DNA of 64,000 nt from contig CAJTTO010000014.1 in NCBI GenBank assembly GCA_910579275.1, forward strand, positions 14,383 to 78,382, given 5' to 3'. This DNA comes from an uncultured Lachnospiraceae bacterium. GTDB lineage: Bacteria > Bacillota > Clostridia > Lachnospirales > Lachnospiraceae. A model generated the notes under the pieces. The model did not search any database, was not told the origin of the DNA, and saw only the letters and a program-made list of their open reading frames with translations. Position numbers and translations under genes: made by a program. Shown piece by piece: positions 1 to 7,590 of this stretch (positions are counted from its first letter, which is position 1; each line of letters begins with the position of its first letter).

Positions 1-2
1 AA

Positions 3-407
3 AGACTATCAAAATATTGCAAGTTGGATATTGTGGAGGTGGCAGACGAGAAAACACCGGACAAGGCGTCGGCGGTAATGGAGGAACAGATTAAACAGAA
101 GGAAGCATCGCGCATTCTGAAAAATATAAAGGAGACTTCCTACTGCATCGCTCTAACAATCGATGGAAAGAAACGAGATTCTGTCAGTTTCGCAGAACAT
201 ATAGAACAGCTTGGGCTCAGTGGAAACAGCAGCCTAGTGTTTGTGATTGGCGGTTCCCTTGGACTGCATGACAGTATTGTACAGCGCGCAGATGAAAAAC
301 TCAGTTTCTCGGATATGACATTCCCGCATCAGTTGATGCGGGTTATTTTGATAGAGCAGATATATAGGTGTTTTCGGATTATGAATGGAGAACCATATCA
401 TAAGTAA
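3..407 (+). CDS. rlmH: 23S rRNA (pseudouridine1915-N3)-methyltransferase RlmH, 5'-truncated by window edge
   Basis: RlmH methylates pseudouridine 1915 of 23S rRNA in assembled 70S ribosomes, using S-adenosylmethionine. The frame is open from base 3 with no start codon, and the first visible residues (RLSKYCKLDIVEVADEK) match the middle of the family, so roughly the first 25 residues of this ~159-residue protein lie outside the window. The knot/SAM region is clear: FVIGGSLGL, then SFSDMTFPHQLMR, and the conserved C-terminus EPYHK. The 3' end of rlmH is the known integration site of staphylococcal SCC elements; a diverged copy of this end occurs at 4671-4698. Confidence 0.95.
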   Translation, partial: RLSKYCKLDIVEVADEKTPDKASAVMEEQIKQKEASRILKNIKETSYCIALTIDGKKRDSVSFAEHIEQLGLSGNSSLVFVIGGSLGLHDSIVQRADEKLSFSDMTFPHQLMRVILIEQIYRCFRIMNGEPYHK

Positions 408-414
408 AGGCGAA
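387..414 (+). repeat. att-like direct repeat, left copy (rlmH 3' end)
   Basis: These 28 bases cover the last rlmH codons and stop (core CCATATCATAAGTAA). They match 4671-4698 at 24 of 28 positions, and 15 of them match 1786-1800 at 14 positions. SCC cassettes integrate at this very point of rlmH. I infer, but cannot prove, that this is the chromosomal attachment site of an accessory island ending near 4698. Confidence 0.5.
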
Positions 415-456
415 GATGTGGGTTCGGGCTATACTGTGGCTACCCGGAGGATGTAA

Positions 457-600
457 GCATACTCATTTACAACAAAGAATGGGAAAAATGTGCCGCAGAT
501 TATCCTGCAGGGGAACTGGGTGGAGCAGTGGGGCTTTGAGATTGGCTGCAGCGTGTCTGTGGAGTGTTACCAGAATAAGCTGGTTATCCTGAAGGATTAA
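457..600 (+). pseudogene. SymE-like toxin remnant
   Basis: The 47-codon open stretch directly after an in-frame TAA (454-456) reads ...NGKNVPQIILQGNWVEQWGF... and ends VECYQNKLVILKD. This is the SymE/AbrB-fold pattern (P-x-I-x-L-x-G-x-W-L-E-x-A-G-F, then a short strand-rich tail). No ATG is in frame and the N-terminal half of the family is missing; only an internal GTG could start it. In another frame, 419-540 reads FGLYCGYPEDVSILIYN, weakly like DUF3793 proteins, so two gene fragments seem joined here. Confidence 0.5.
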
Positions 601-614
601 AAAGGAAAAAATGC

Positions 615-751
615 GTAACAGTTCAGCCCAGGACTTTGCATTTACTGCAAAGTCCGTGAAATAGCGTAATGGTAGAGATGCATCAAGCCACCACGAAGTG
701 GTTATGCATGGCTTGATGCCTGTAACAGGAAGCCGAAGGCTGAACTGTTAC
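615..751. mobile_element. IS66-type MITE, copy A (137 bp)
   Basis: Full-length copy with 14-bp terminal inverted repeats GTAACAGTTCAGCC / GGCTGAACTGTTAC. It is flanked by a perfect 8-bp direct repeat AAAAATGC (607-614 and 752-759). Inside are two hairpins: a GGACTTTGCA stem (one mismatch in this copy) and GCATCAAGCCA/TGGCTTGATGC. There is no coding capacity. GTAA ends and 8-bp duplications are typical of IS66, so a trans-acting IS66 transposase is the likely mover. Confidence 0.85.
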
Positions 752-781
752 AAAAATGCCGGGAGATAGGTTCTCGGCTTA

Positions 782-810
782 TTGTAATTTGCCGGAAGTC
801 TGTGTATAAT
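782..810 (+). promoter_or_regulatory. sigma-A-type promoter for the Rpn-like gene
   Basis: TTGTAA (782-787), a 17-base spacer, and TATAAT (805-810), about 75 bases before the probable start at 886. No other transcription start is needed because MITE A separates this gene from rlmH. Confidence 0.5.
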
Positions 811-885
811 AGAAATAGATAATAGGGATTTTGAAAAATACACATTTTCCGGCAGTGGTTTATGGAAAGAAAGCAGGTGGATAAA

Positions 886-1695
886 ATGGGAGACATGGAA
901 ACAAAGCAGACAAAATGGGAAGAATTAAGCATATCCAATGATTTCCTGTTTGGAAAGGTCATGCAGAATTCAGAACTGTGCAAAGAGTTATTGCAGAGAA
1001 TTCTTCCGGATTTGAATATTGAACGCATTGAATATCCGGAATTACAGAAGAATATCAATGTAGATATGGACGCTCATAGCGTCAGACTGGATGTGTATGT
1101 AAAGGACGACAAGGAGACTGTTTACGACATAGAAATGCAGGTCAGTGATACAAAGGAACTGCCAAAGAGAAGCAGATATTATCAGGGAATGATTGACCTG
1201 CAGCTTGTGGATGCAGGTCAGCATTATAAAAAGTTGAACAAAAGCTATATCATATTTATCTGTCCCTTTGATTTATATGGGAAAGGGCGGCATATCTATA
1301 CATTTGAAAATATCTGTAAAGAAGACAACAGTATTTCCATGGGGGATGAAGCCATAAAGATATTTCTGAACGCCGATGGGACAATGGATGATGTCAGCAG
1401 GGAGTTAAAGGCATTTTTGGACTATGTAGCTGGGCAGAAGCCGGAGGATTCTTATGTTGAGAAACTGGAAGAAGCTGTGCAGGAAGCCAAGAAAAACAGG
1501 GAATGGAGGCATGAGTATATGACGTTGTTGATGCGAGACCAAGAGAATGTGGAAAAGGGCAAAGAATATGGTGAAGAACTGATGGCCAAACTAATAATGT
1601 TACTAAATGAGGATGGGCGGCTATCAGATGTTGTAAGGATATCACAGGATAAAGAATATCGTCAGAGCCTTTATTTAGAATATCACATCATCTAA
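886..1695 (+). CDS. Rpn/PD-(D/E)XK nuclease family protein
   Basis: This belongs to the Rpn family (recombination-promoting nuclease / putative transposase, PD-(D/E)XK fold), DNA endonucleases linked to RecA-independent recombination and phage defence. Visible signs are the N-terminal SISNDFLFGKVMQN motif, the catalytic LDVYVKD...YDIEMQ pair (Asp then Glu-x-Gln) near residue 80, and YYQGMIDLQ. The C-terminal part is charged and helical. ATG 862 is in frame, but 886 follows the AGCAGGTGG ribosome site better. It has its own promoter at 782-810 and a terminator at 1708-1745, so it is a stand-alone gene. Rpn paralogues are usually scattered in accessory DNA, as here. Confidence 0.85.
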   Translation: MGDMETKQTKWEELSISNDFLFGKVMQNSELCKELLQRILPDLNIERIEYPELQKNINVDMDAHSVRLDVYVKDDKETVYDIEMQVSDTKELPKRSRYYQGMIDLQLVDAGQHYKKLNKSYIIFICPFDLYGKGRHIYTFENICKEDNSISMGDEAIKIFLNADGTMDDVSRELKAFLDYVAGQKPEDSYVEKLEEAVQEAKKNREWRHEYMTLLMRDQENVEKGKEYGEELMAKLIMLLNEDGRLSDVVRISQDKEYRQSLYLEYHII

Positions 1696-1707
1696 GAGCA
1701 GGAGTAT

Positions 1708-1745
1708 GACAAGGCAGAGTATTTCAAGTGCTCTGCCTTGTTTGA
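1708..1745 (+). terminator. Rho-independent terminator after the Rpn-like gene
   Basis: Perfect 11-bp stem ACAAGGCAGAG / CTCTGCCTTGT with an 11-base loop, followed by a short T-rich tail. Confidence 0.7.
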
Positions 1746-1776
1746 CAGAATAATATAGGGCTATTTTTGCACTTAG

Positions 1777-1986
1777 GCATGTTATGGAGAGCCATATCAT
1801 ACCCAAGTGCGTAATTATGTAGATAACAGGGATACGGTCTATCTGGGCAGCTATGACGAAGAATGGTCGTTGCGGAAAGTACTGCGGCGGTTTATTTGGC
1901 ATGACCGTATCCATGCAAAGGCAATGTACAGAATGGCAGTCAGAACATTTGGCGGCGGTATTCCGAATCCATTTCACTTTGTGTAA
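1777..1986 (+). pseudogene. DinB-superfamily-like C-terminal fragment
   Basis: Sixty-nine codons open after a TAG (1774-1776) encode a piece containing YLGSYDEEWSLRKVLRRF and WHDRIHAKAMYRM. This resembles the C-terminal helix bundle of DinB-like metal-binding proteins. No start codon with a ribosome site precedes it, so I call it a remnant. Its first residues (YGEPYH) are encoded by bases nearly identical to the rlmH 3' end, which may mark a recombination joint or may be natural to the family. Confidence 0.45.
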
Positions 1987-2103
1987 AGTTTATCATTTTG
2001 AACAGTGCGTATAATCACTGTATTTTGGCATATGCTATTCAAAATCAACGCTATTTCATCAAATGCGGTGTCATGCAGGGATGGGATGTAACGGAGGTAA
2101 ACA

Positions 2104-3471
2104 ATGGAATCTATCTGGTCGGAAAGTATCGAGATAAGCAGACGCAAGCCACTTCCGGGGGACATGGAGGTGCCGGCTGTTGTCATCGGGGCAGGGATTG
2201 CAGGGATTTTGACAGCATATTATTTAAGTCAGAAGGGCATCAGGACAGTGGTGCTGGAGGCGGACAGGATTGGCAGCGGGCAGACAAAGAATACCACAGC
2301 AAAAATCACGTCCCAGCATAATCAGGTTTATAGCTGGCTTATCCGGGCATTTGGTCATCAGATGGCGGAGCATTACGCCAGTGCAAACGAAGCTGCCATC
2401 GAGGAATATGAAAGGCTGGTTCGGGATAAAGGGATTGATTGTGATTTCTGTAGGTGTCCGGCATACCTTTATTCTCAGATTGAAACAGAATCTTTGAAAC
2501 GGGAGGCAGACGCAGCGGAATCACTGGGCATAAAGGCATCCTTTGGGACAGAATGCGAACTTCCCTTTCCAGTGGCGGGCGTGACAAGGTTTGACCATCA
2601 GGCAAGGTTCCATCCGCTGAAATTTCTTGCGGGAATGGCAGAGGAAGTGGAAGTGTACGAGCAGACAAAGGTGTTGAAGGTGGATGGCAGGCGGGTGGAA
2701 ACTGCCAGCGGCACAGTGACAGCAGAGCATATCGTGTTTGCTGCCCATTATCCTTTTATCAATGTGCCCGGATACTATTTTGCCAGAATGCACCAAGAGC
2801 GGAGCTATGTGGTGGCGTTGGAAGGGGCAGTGAGACCTAAGGGCATGTATCTGGGAATTGATCAAGGAGGGCTTTCTTTTCGAACATGCGGAGATTTACT
2901 GCTTCTTGGAGGCGGAGGCCATCGCACAGGCGTGAATCAGGGGAACATGGCAGGCACGGGATGCAGATATGAGTTGCTGCGCAACAGGTCGCGGGAGATC
3001 TACCCCGAATGTCATGAAATATCACGGTGGTCAGCACAGGACTGTATGACACTGGACGGATTGCCTTACATCGGAAGGTTCTCCAAGCGCAGGCCAAACT
3101 GGTATGTTGCCACGGGATTTGGAAAATGGGGTATGACCACTGCCATGGTGGCTGCACGCATCCTGACGACTCTGATCTCCGGGCGGGATTGTCCGGAAGC
3201 AGATATTTTCTCTCCCAGTCGGCACGTTACGGTGCAGGCGATGAAAGGCCTGCTTGTACATGGTGCGTATACAGTGAAAGGTCTGACAAAGCATCTCCTG
3301 CCCATGGGAAAGGGAAGGATTGTTCCGAACTGTCCCCATATGGGATGCCGTCTGGAGTGGAATCCGGAGGAGGAAAGCTATGACTGTCCCTGCCACGGTT
3401 CCCGGTTTGATAAAGAAGGGCACTTGGTTGACGGCCCTGCCCAGACGGATTGCAAAAAACAGGAAGAATAA
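2104..3471 (+). CDS. FAD-dependent oxidoreductase with C-terminal Rieske [2Fe-2S] domain
   Basis: A 455-residue two-domain redox protein. The N-terminal DAO-type flavin domain has the dinucleotide motif VIGAGIAGILTAYYL (about residues 25-39) and the family motif GSGQTKNTTAKITSQH. A second flavin contact is in the YVATGFGKWGMTTAM stretch. The C-terminal Rieske domain has C410-P-H412, then CPCH with C428 and H431: the two Cys and two His that hold a 2Fe-2S cluster. Substrate is unknown. The start follows ACGGAGGT at ideal spacing. It is monocistronic, between a DinB remnant and a small ORF, inside the rlmH-proximal accessory patch. Confidence 0.9.
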   Translation: MESIWSESIEISRRKPLPGDMEVPAVVIGAGIAGILTAYYLSQKGIRTVVLEADRIGSGQTKNTTAKITSQHNQVYSWLIRAFGHQMAEHYASANEAAIEEYERLVRDKGIDCDFCRCPAYLYSQIETESLKREADAAESLGIKASFGTECELPFPVAGVTRFDHQARFHPLKFLAGMAEEVEVYEQTKVLKVDGRRVETASGTVTAEHIVFAAHYPFINVPGYYFARMHQERSYVVALEGAVRPKGMYLGIDQGGLSFRTCGDLLLLGGGGHRTGVNQGNMAGTGCRYELLRNRSREIYPECHEISRWSAQDCMTLDGLPYIGRFSKRRPNWYVATGFGKWGMTTAMVAARILTTLISGRDCPEADIFSPSRHVTVQAMKGLLVHGAYTVKGLTKHLLPMGKGRIVPNCPHMGCRLEWNPEEESYDCPCHGSRFDKEGHLVDGPAQTDCKKQEE

Positions 3472-3522
3472 CTTGCAGTGCCAATAATTACACTATATAA
3501 TGAATAAAAGGACAGTGACGAA

Positions 3523-3687
3523 ATGAGTACACCAGCAGCAAAACCATTAGACTTTTGTGCAATTGATGACAGACATATTGAATGGTTCTATTTGATCAAC
3601 GAGACGATACAGGCATTTTTGATTGTGCCGTTGCATACACTGCATAATGCATTTCGCTTGTGCGGAATTATGTTTTGTTGTCTATAA
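3523..3687 (+). CDS. Small ORF of unknown function (54 codons), possibly a remnant
   Basis: ATG 3523 follows a weak AAAGGA site. The predicted peptide is 54 residues, with a hydrophobic run IQAFLIVPLHTLHNAF. That run is faintly like a helix in MATE transporters, but the match is too short to assign. It may be the decayed end of a transporter gene in the accessory patch. I give it low weight as a functional gene. Confidence 0.25.
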   Translation: MSTPAAKPLDFCAIDDRHIEWFYLINETIQAFLIVPLHTLHNAFRLCGIMFCCL

Positions 3688-3728
3688 AAGTCATTTTTTG
3701 GAAAAGTTTTTTATGAGGTAGGATAATT

Positions 3729-4691
3729 ATGCGGTTTGCAATTGTCTCAGACATACATGGAAATTTGCCGGCACTAAATGCAGTAATAGAGGATGCAAGA
3801 GAAAATAATATCAATACATTTATTTTTGTCGGAGATTACTGCCTTAGCAATCCGTACCCGGATGAATGTATCTCCAGAATCAGAAGTTTGGATAATAAAT
3901 GCATTATACGTGGAAATGAAGAAAAGTATTTAGAAAATCTTATTGGTAAAGATCAAAGTACCTGGACTGACGGCCAGATGCAGATTTCTTATTATTGTTA
4001 CCAAAAGATAAGTTCTGACAATTTGAACTACTTATTGTCAATGCCAGAACAAATGAGGTTTACATATAATGGCGTCACATTGCATATAGCACATTCATCT
4101 CAGGAATTTATTTCAGATTGTGAACACAGGAAATGGTCAACTGCAAAAGTTGCCATGAAATATAAGGACACTTGGATAACTCAGGATGCTTTTTATGCCG
4201 ATATCCATAAGTACCTTAATGAAAATGAACAGTTTAATAAGGTTTTTGGTGAATTAGAAAATGGCATCTATATTTTTGGGCATTCGCATATCCAATGGAA
4301 CTTTCAGTCAGATAATGGTAAGAAAATACTAATTAATCCTGGTTCCTGCGGATTACCTTTGGATTGTATAAATGTGGGTCTTCCCTACACCATCCTTGAT
4401 ATTACAGATAACAATATTGTAGTAGAAGAAAAACGTGTTCCGTTTGATATGAATAAATACATTGAAACGATACAGTTAAGTGATCAGTTTACCAAAGCAA
4501 AGGTATGGAGTAAAGTGGTCATTAAGGAACTGAAAACTAGAAGAGAGTATATGTTCTTTTTCCTAAGGTTTGTGGAAAAATATGCACTAGAAATAGGAGA
4601 TGGGCAACGGCCTTTTTCCGCGTCCACATGGGAAAAAGCATATGAACTGTGGGAAAACAGCTTCAAAGATGGAAAACTATATCATAAGTAA
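3729..4691 (+). CDS. Calcineurin-like metallophosphoesterase (YfcE/MJ0936 type)
   Basis: A 320-residue protein of the two-metal phosphoesterase superfamily; substrate unknown. Motifs run in order: FAIVSDIHGN (Asp-x-His, start), FVGDY (Gly-Asp), IIRGNEEKY (the usual Gly-Asn-His/Asp position carries Glu), LHIAHSS, and GHSHIQW (about residue 188), then NPGSCGLP. The Glu in the third motif is a variation that may alter metal binding. A C-terminal ~100-residue tail beyond the catalytic core is helical and unassigned. The start follows TGAGGTAGGATAATT. Its last codons and stop lie in the att-like repeat at 4671-4698. Confidence 0.85.
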   Translation: MRFAIVSDIHGNLPALNAVIEDARENNINTFIFVGDYCLSNPYPDECISRIRSLDNKCIIRGNEEKYLENLIGKDQSTWTDGQMQISYYCYQKISSDNLNYLLSMPEQMRFTYNGVTLHIAHSSQEFISDCEHRKWSTAKVAMKYKDTWITQDAFYADIHKYLNENEQFNKVFGELENGIYIFGHSHIQWNFQSDNGKKILINPGSCGLPLDCINVGLPYTILDITDNNIVVEEKRVPFDMNKYIETIQLSDQFTKAKVWSKVVIKELKTRREYMFFFLRFVEKYALEIGDGQRPFSASTWEKAYELWENSFKDGKLYHK

Positions 4692-4698
4692 GGACGAA
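4671..4698 (+). repeat. att-like direct repeat, right copy
   Basis: Matches the rlmH 3' end (387-414) at 24 of 28 positions, including TATCATAAGTAA, and likewise encodes a C-terminal YHK plus stop. The two copies lie 4.28 kb apart and bracket the remnant-rich accessory genes, the pattern left by site-specific integration at rlmH. Confidence 0.45.
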
Positions 4699-4771
4699 AA
4701 CCAGAAGTTAGTAAGGGAATGTTTTATGTACAATTCTTTTATGAACGATGAAGGTAAATAAGAGAATTAAA

Positions 4772-5092
4772 ATGAATTTACTTTTTATATGCAGCCAAAA
4801 TAAGAGACGCAGTTTAACTGCCGAGAAGATTTTCAATGGATATAATGGGCATAGGGCATGTTCGGCAGGAACGGAATCAAACTCCCGGATTAAAGTCACT
4901 CCCGGATTGCTGAAACGGGCTGATATCATTTTTTGTATGGAAAAAAAGCATGTGCGAAGGATAAAGGAGAAGTATCCGGATATCGTTGACAATAAAAAAA
5001 TAGTTTGTCTTAATATTAGCGATGACTATGAGTTTATGGACAGGGAATTGCAGGAATTGCTTAAAAGTTATGTATATGAATATATTTGTTGA
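4772..5092 (+). CDS. Low-molecular-weight protein tyrosine phosphatase-like protein
   Basis: A ~107-residue compact member of the LMW phosphatase family. The P-loop is at the N-terminus: LLFICSQNKRRSLTAE, a C-x5-R-S motif. ADIIFCMEKKHVRRI is the conserved middle helix, and ISDDYEFMDRELQELL replaces the usual Asp-Pro catalytic loop. Short versions like this are common in bacteria and poorly characterised; the substrate is unknown. An upstream in-frame ATG (4748) would add 8 basic residues, but the fold begins at MNLLFIC. No terminator separates it from the next gene. Confidence 0.75.
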   Translation: MNLLFICSQNKRRSLTAEKIFNGYNGHRACSAGTESNSRIKVTPGLLKRADIIFCMEKKHVRRIKEKYPDIVDNKKIVCLNISDDYEFMDRELQELLKSYVYEYIC

Positions 5093-5182
5093 CAGCCTTC
5101 CTCCTTTATATGCAATGGGAGTTAAGGCATGGTTTTTTGCAGTTCCTACTGGAAGCTGTATGCAGAAGGGAGGAAAAGAGGG

Positions 5183-5818
5183 ATGGGAAACGAGGCTTTA
5201 TTTAAAATATTTATATTTATTGTAGTATATTTATTGACAGGACACGGAAGAAACGATGGGAAAACAATTTTTGGCGCATTTAGAACAGACGCTACAGTAA
5301 AGTATGAGTCGGAAGAGTTATTGGATGCATTTCTTGCGGGAGAGATTCCGGCAAGTTATGGTGATGGAACCGGACTAATTACGATATTTGACTTGATGCC
5401 GGTCGATGAGGAAGATGATTTTAATTATTATTCTGTCGGAGAACGGATTGATTTGGATAATGATGGTGAAAACGAACAGATTGTGAATGGTCCTTACGGA
5501 GGTAAATATTTTGATGCAAGGGACGGAAAAGTATATATCTTAGCAGAAGGGGAGGGTACATCAGGAGAACTTTTTTATACATATTATGATAACGCTGTGT
5601 GGATTGTTCATAGTGATATTACGCATATGGGAAGAAAGATGTATTGGTTGACGAGGTACGATGGCGAGGGAAATGTTACAGACGAATTTCAGTTAAGCGC
5701 AGAATATTGGGATTCACCCGACAGTAAATATGATGAAAACAGTGATTTTACTTATCGTGATGAAAAAATTTCCATGGAAGAATATGAGACATTGAGAAAA
5801 GAAATTATTGGCTGGTAA
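5183..5818 (+). CDS. Hypothetical membrane-anchored or exported protein with an acidic DxDxDG repeat
   Basis: No family recognised. About 211 residues from ATG 5183, which has a good GGGAGGAAAAG site; the longer frame from 5129 lacks one. The N-terminus has one hydrophobic segment (LFKIFIFIVVYLLTG), so it is probably secreted or anchored. The body is very acidic and holds DLDNDGENEQIV, a calcium-loop/FG-GAP-like motif typical of Clostridia surface proteins. No lipobox cysteine is visible. It may be co-transcribed with the phosphatase-like gene. Confidence 0.6.
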   Translation: MGNEALFKIFIFIVVYLLTGHGRNDGKTIFGAFRTDATVKYESEELLDAFLAGEIPASYGDGTGLITIFDLMPVDEEDDFNYYSVGERIDLDNDGENEQIVNGPYGGKYFDARDGKVYILAEGEGTSGELFYTYYDNAVWIVHSDITHMGRKMYWLTRYDGEGNVTDEFQLSAEYWDSPDSKYDENSDFTYRDEKISMEEYETLRKEIIGW

Positions 5819-5927
5819 AGAAATATGATGTTTCGGCTGTAAGAAGCCATGAAAACACAATTGATGAATATTTCAAATACTTTTTCCTGAAGAGATTGAG
5901 TTAGAGCAAAGAATGGGGGAATGTTAT

Positions 5928-7235
5928 ATGAGAATGTACGATTTAATTATGAAAAAGCGCAACGGCGGCGTTTTGTGTGACGACGAAATCAATTTTATGG
6001 TAAATGGATATACTGCCGGGAAAATTCCTGATTATCAGATGTCGGCCATGACGATGGCAATTTATTTTCAGGGGATGAACGAAGAGGAGACACTCGCGCT
6101 TACGATGGCGATGGCAAAAAGCGGGGACATGCTGGATTTGAGTGACATCCATGGCGTAAAAGTTGATAAGCATTCTACGGGAGGTGTCGGTGACAAAACT
6201 TCACTGGCACTGACACCGATGGTTGCGGCGGCAGGCGTCACAGTGGCAAAGATGAGCGGCAGGGGGCTTGGGCATACTGGCGGCACGATTGACAAGCTCG
6301 AAAGTTTTTCAGGGTTTTCGACGGCAATGTCAGAACAACAGTTCCGAGATAATGTGAACCGTATTGGCATCGCGATTATGGGGCAGACTGCGGATTTGGC
6401 TCCGGCGGATAAAAAATTATACGCACTTAGGGATGTTACGGCGACTGTTGATAATATGTCCCTGATCGCGTCTTCCATCATGAGCAAAAAGCTTGCGGCA
6501 GGCGCTGATGCAATTGTGCTGGATGTCAAGACAGGCAGCGGTGCATTTATGAAAGAGGAGGCAGATTCTTTTGCGCTTGCACATGAGATGGTCAGGATCG
6601 GCAATGGCGCGGGAAGAAGGACAATTGCCGTGGTATCGGACATGGATCAGCCGCTTGGATGTGCAGTGGGAAATGCACTTGAAGTAAAAGAAGCGATTGA
6701 TGCCTTGAGAGGCAATGGCCCGGACGATTTTGTGGAACTTTGCATGACGCTTGGGGCTTATATGCTTGTGGCGGGAGGAAAGGCGGAAAATAAAGAGGAA
6801 GCAGAAAAAATTCTTGCAGGAGTCATTCAAGATGGAAGCGCTCTTGATAAACTTGCTGCGTTTGTGGAAGCACAAGGCGGTGACAAAGAGCTTGTATATC
6901 ATCCGGAGCGCCTTCCGCAGGCAGCGATTGTTCAGGAGATTACGTCTCCTTCAGATGGGTACATTCAAAAAATTGTATGTGATGAGATCGGCATGTGCTC
7001 TTTGATACTGGGAGGAGGACGTGAGACCAAGGAAAGCGCGATTGATCTTTCGGTGGGACTGGTTTTACATAAAAAAGTCGGGGATTCCGTGAAGAAAGGT
7101 GATGCACTTGCCACAATTTACGCGAACGACCAGACAAAACTTGCACTTGCACAGGAGCGTTTTTTAAACGCTTATTTGATAGACAAGACGCCAGTGAAAA
7201 AAAAGCCGCTCATCAAGGGAATAGTAATGGAATAA
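5928..7235 (+). CDS. pdp: Pyrimidine-nucleoside phosphorylase
   Basis: Cleaves uridine, deoxyuridine and thymidine with phosphate to base plus (deoxy)ribose-1-phosphate for nucleoside salvage. The family signature KMSGRGLGHTGGTIDKLES is intact, and the phosphate/K+ region KHSTGGVGDKTSLAL and the C-terminal biotinyl-like domain (GLVLHKKVGDSVKKGD) are present. ATG 5928 with GGGGGA seven bases upstream gives 435 residues, the normal length. It is followed by a terminator at 7245-7276. No other deo genes are adjacent. Confidence 0.95.
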   Translation: MRMYDLIMKKRNGGVLCDDEINFMVNGYTAGKIPDYQMSAMTMAIYFQGMNEEETLALTMAMAKSGDMLDLSDIHGVKVDKHSTGGVGDKTSLALTPMVAAAGVTVAKMSGRGLGHTGGTIDKLESFSGFSTAMSEQQFRDNVNRIGIAIMGQTADLAPADKKLYALRDVTATVDNMSLIASSIMSKKLAAGADAIVLDVKTGSGAFMKEEADSFALAHEMVRIGNGAGRRTIAVVSDMDQPLGCAVGNALEVKEAIDALRGNGPDDFVELCMTLGAYMLVAGGKAENKEEAEKILAGVIQDGSALDKLAAFVEAQGGDKELVYHPERLPQAAIVQEITSPSDGYIQKIVCDEIGMCSLILGGGRETKESAIDLSVGLVLHKKVGDSVKKGDALATIYANDQTKLALAQERFLNAYLIDKTPVKKKPLIKGIVME

Positions 7236-7247
7236 AAGACATAGAAT
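7219..7247 (+). promoter_or_regulatory. Possible sigma-E-like promoter for yqfC-yqfD
   Basis: GAATAGT (7219-7225), a 14-base spacer, and CATAGAAT (7240-7247) resemble the mother-cell sigma-E pattern. In Bacillus yqfC/yqfD are sigma-E genes. A start near 7254 would fall inside the 5' arm of the pdp terminator, so the new transcript could not form that hairpin. Similarity is partial. Confidence 0.25.
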
Positions 7248-7276
7248 GAAGTATAGAAAACCTATACTTCATTTTT
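7245..7276 (+). terminator. Rho-independent terminator after pdp
   Basis: Perfect 12-bp stem AATGAAGTATAG / CTATACTTCATT, 5-base loop, then T run. It ends only about ten bases before the yqfC start. Confidence 0.85.
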
Positions 7277-7286
7277 GGGTGCTGAT

Positions 7287-7589
7287 ATGAATAAACGTGA
7301 TATGTTGAAACAGGATATGATAAGTGCCGGGGAACGGTTTGCGGACGCATTTTCATTGCCAAAGGATATGGTGGTTAATGCTACCCTGTTTCATATGGTG
7401 GGCGGATCGGAGCTTTTTGTTGAAAATTTTAAGGGAATTGTCTCCTATACCTGCCACAGCATTATCATCAAGGGGAACAATGTGAAATATTGTGTCTGCG
7501 GAGAGTGTCTCACAATAGAATATTATTCTAACGAAGACATGAAAATATCAGGGCAGATTCAGGAGGTAAAGGTGATAAGGGAAGCTTGA
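7287..7589 (+). CDS. yqfC: Sporulation protein YqfC (YabP/YqfC family)
   Basis: A small ~100-residue protein of the YabP/YqfC family, expressed during sporulation and encoded next to YqfD. Conserved pieces are LPKDMVVNATLFHMVGGSELFVENFKGI and the closing VKVIREA. The ATG at 7287 is preferred over the TTG at 7275, which lies inside the terminator tail; the ribosome site is weak (GGGTGC). The stop almost touches the yqfD start, consistent with translational coupling. Confidence 0.85.
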   Translation: MNKRDMLKQDMISAGERFADAFSLPKDMVVNATLFHMVGGSELFVENFKGIVSYTCHSIIIKGNNVKYCVCGECLTIEYYSNEDMKISGQIQEVKVIREA

Positions 7590-7590
7590 G

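Noticed and set aside
1998..2321. ORF overlapping the start of the FAD/Rieske gene
   Set aside because: Lies mostly inside the real gene in another frame, with no ribosome site or family match.
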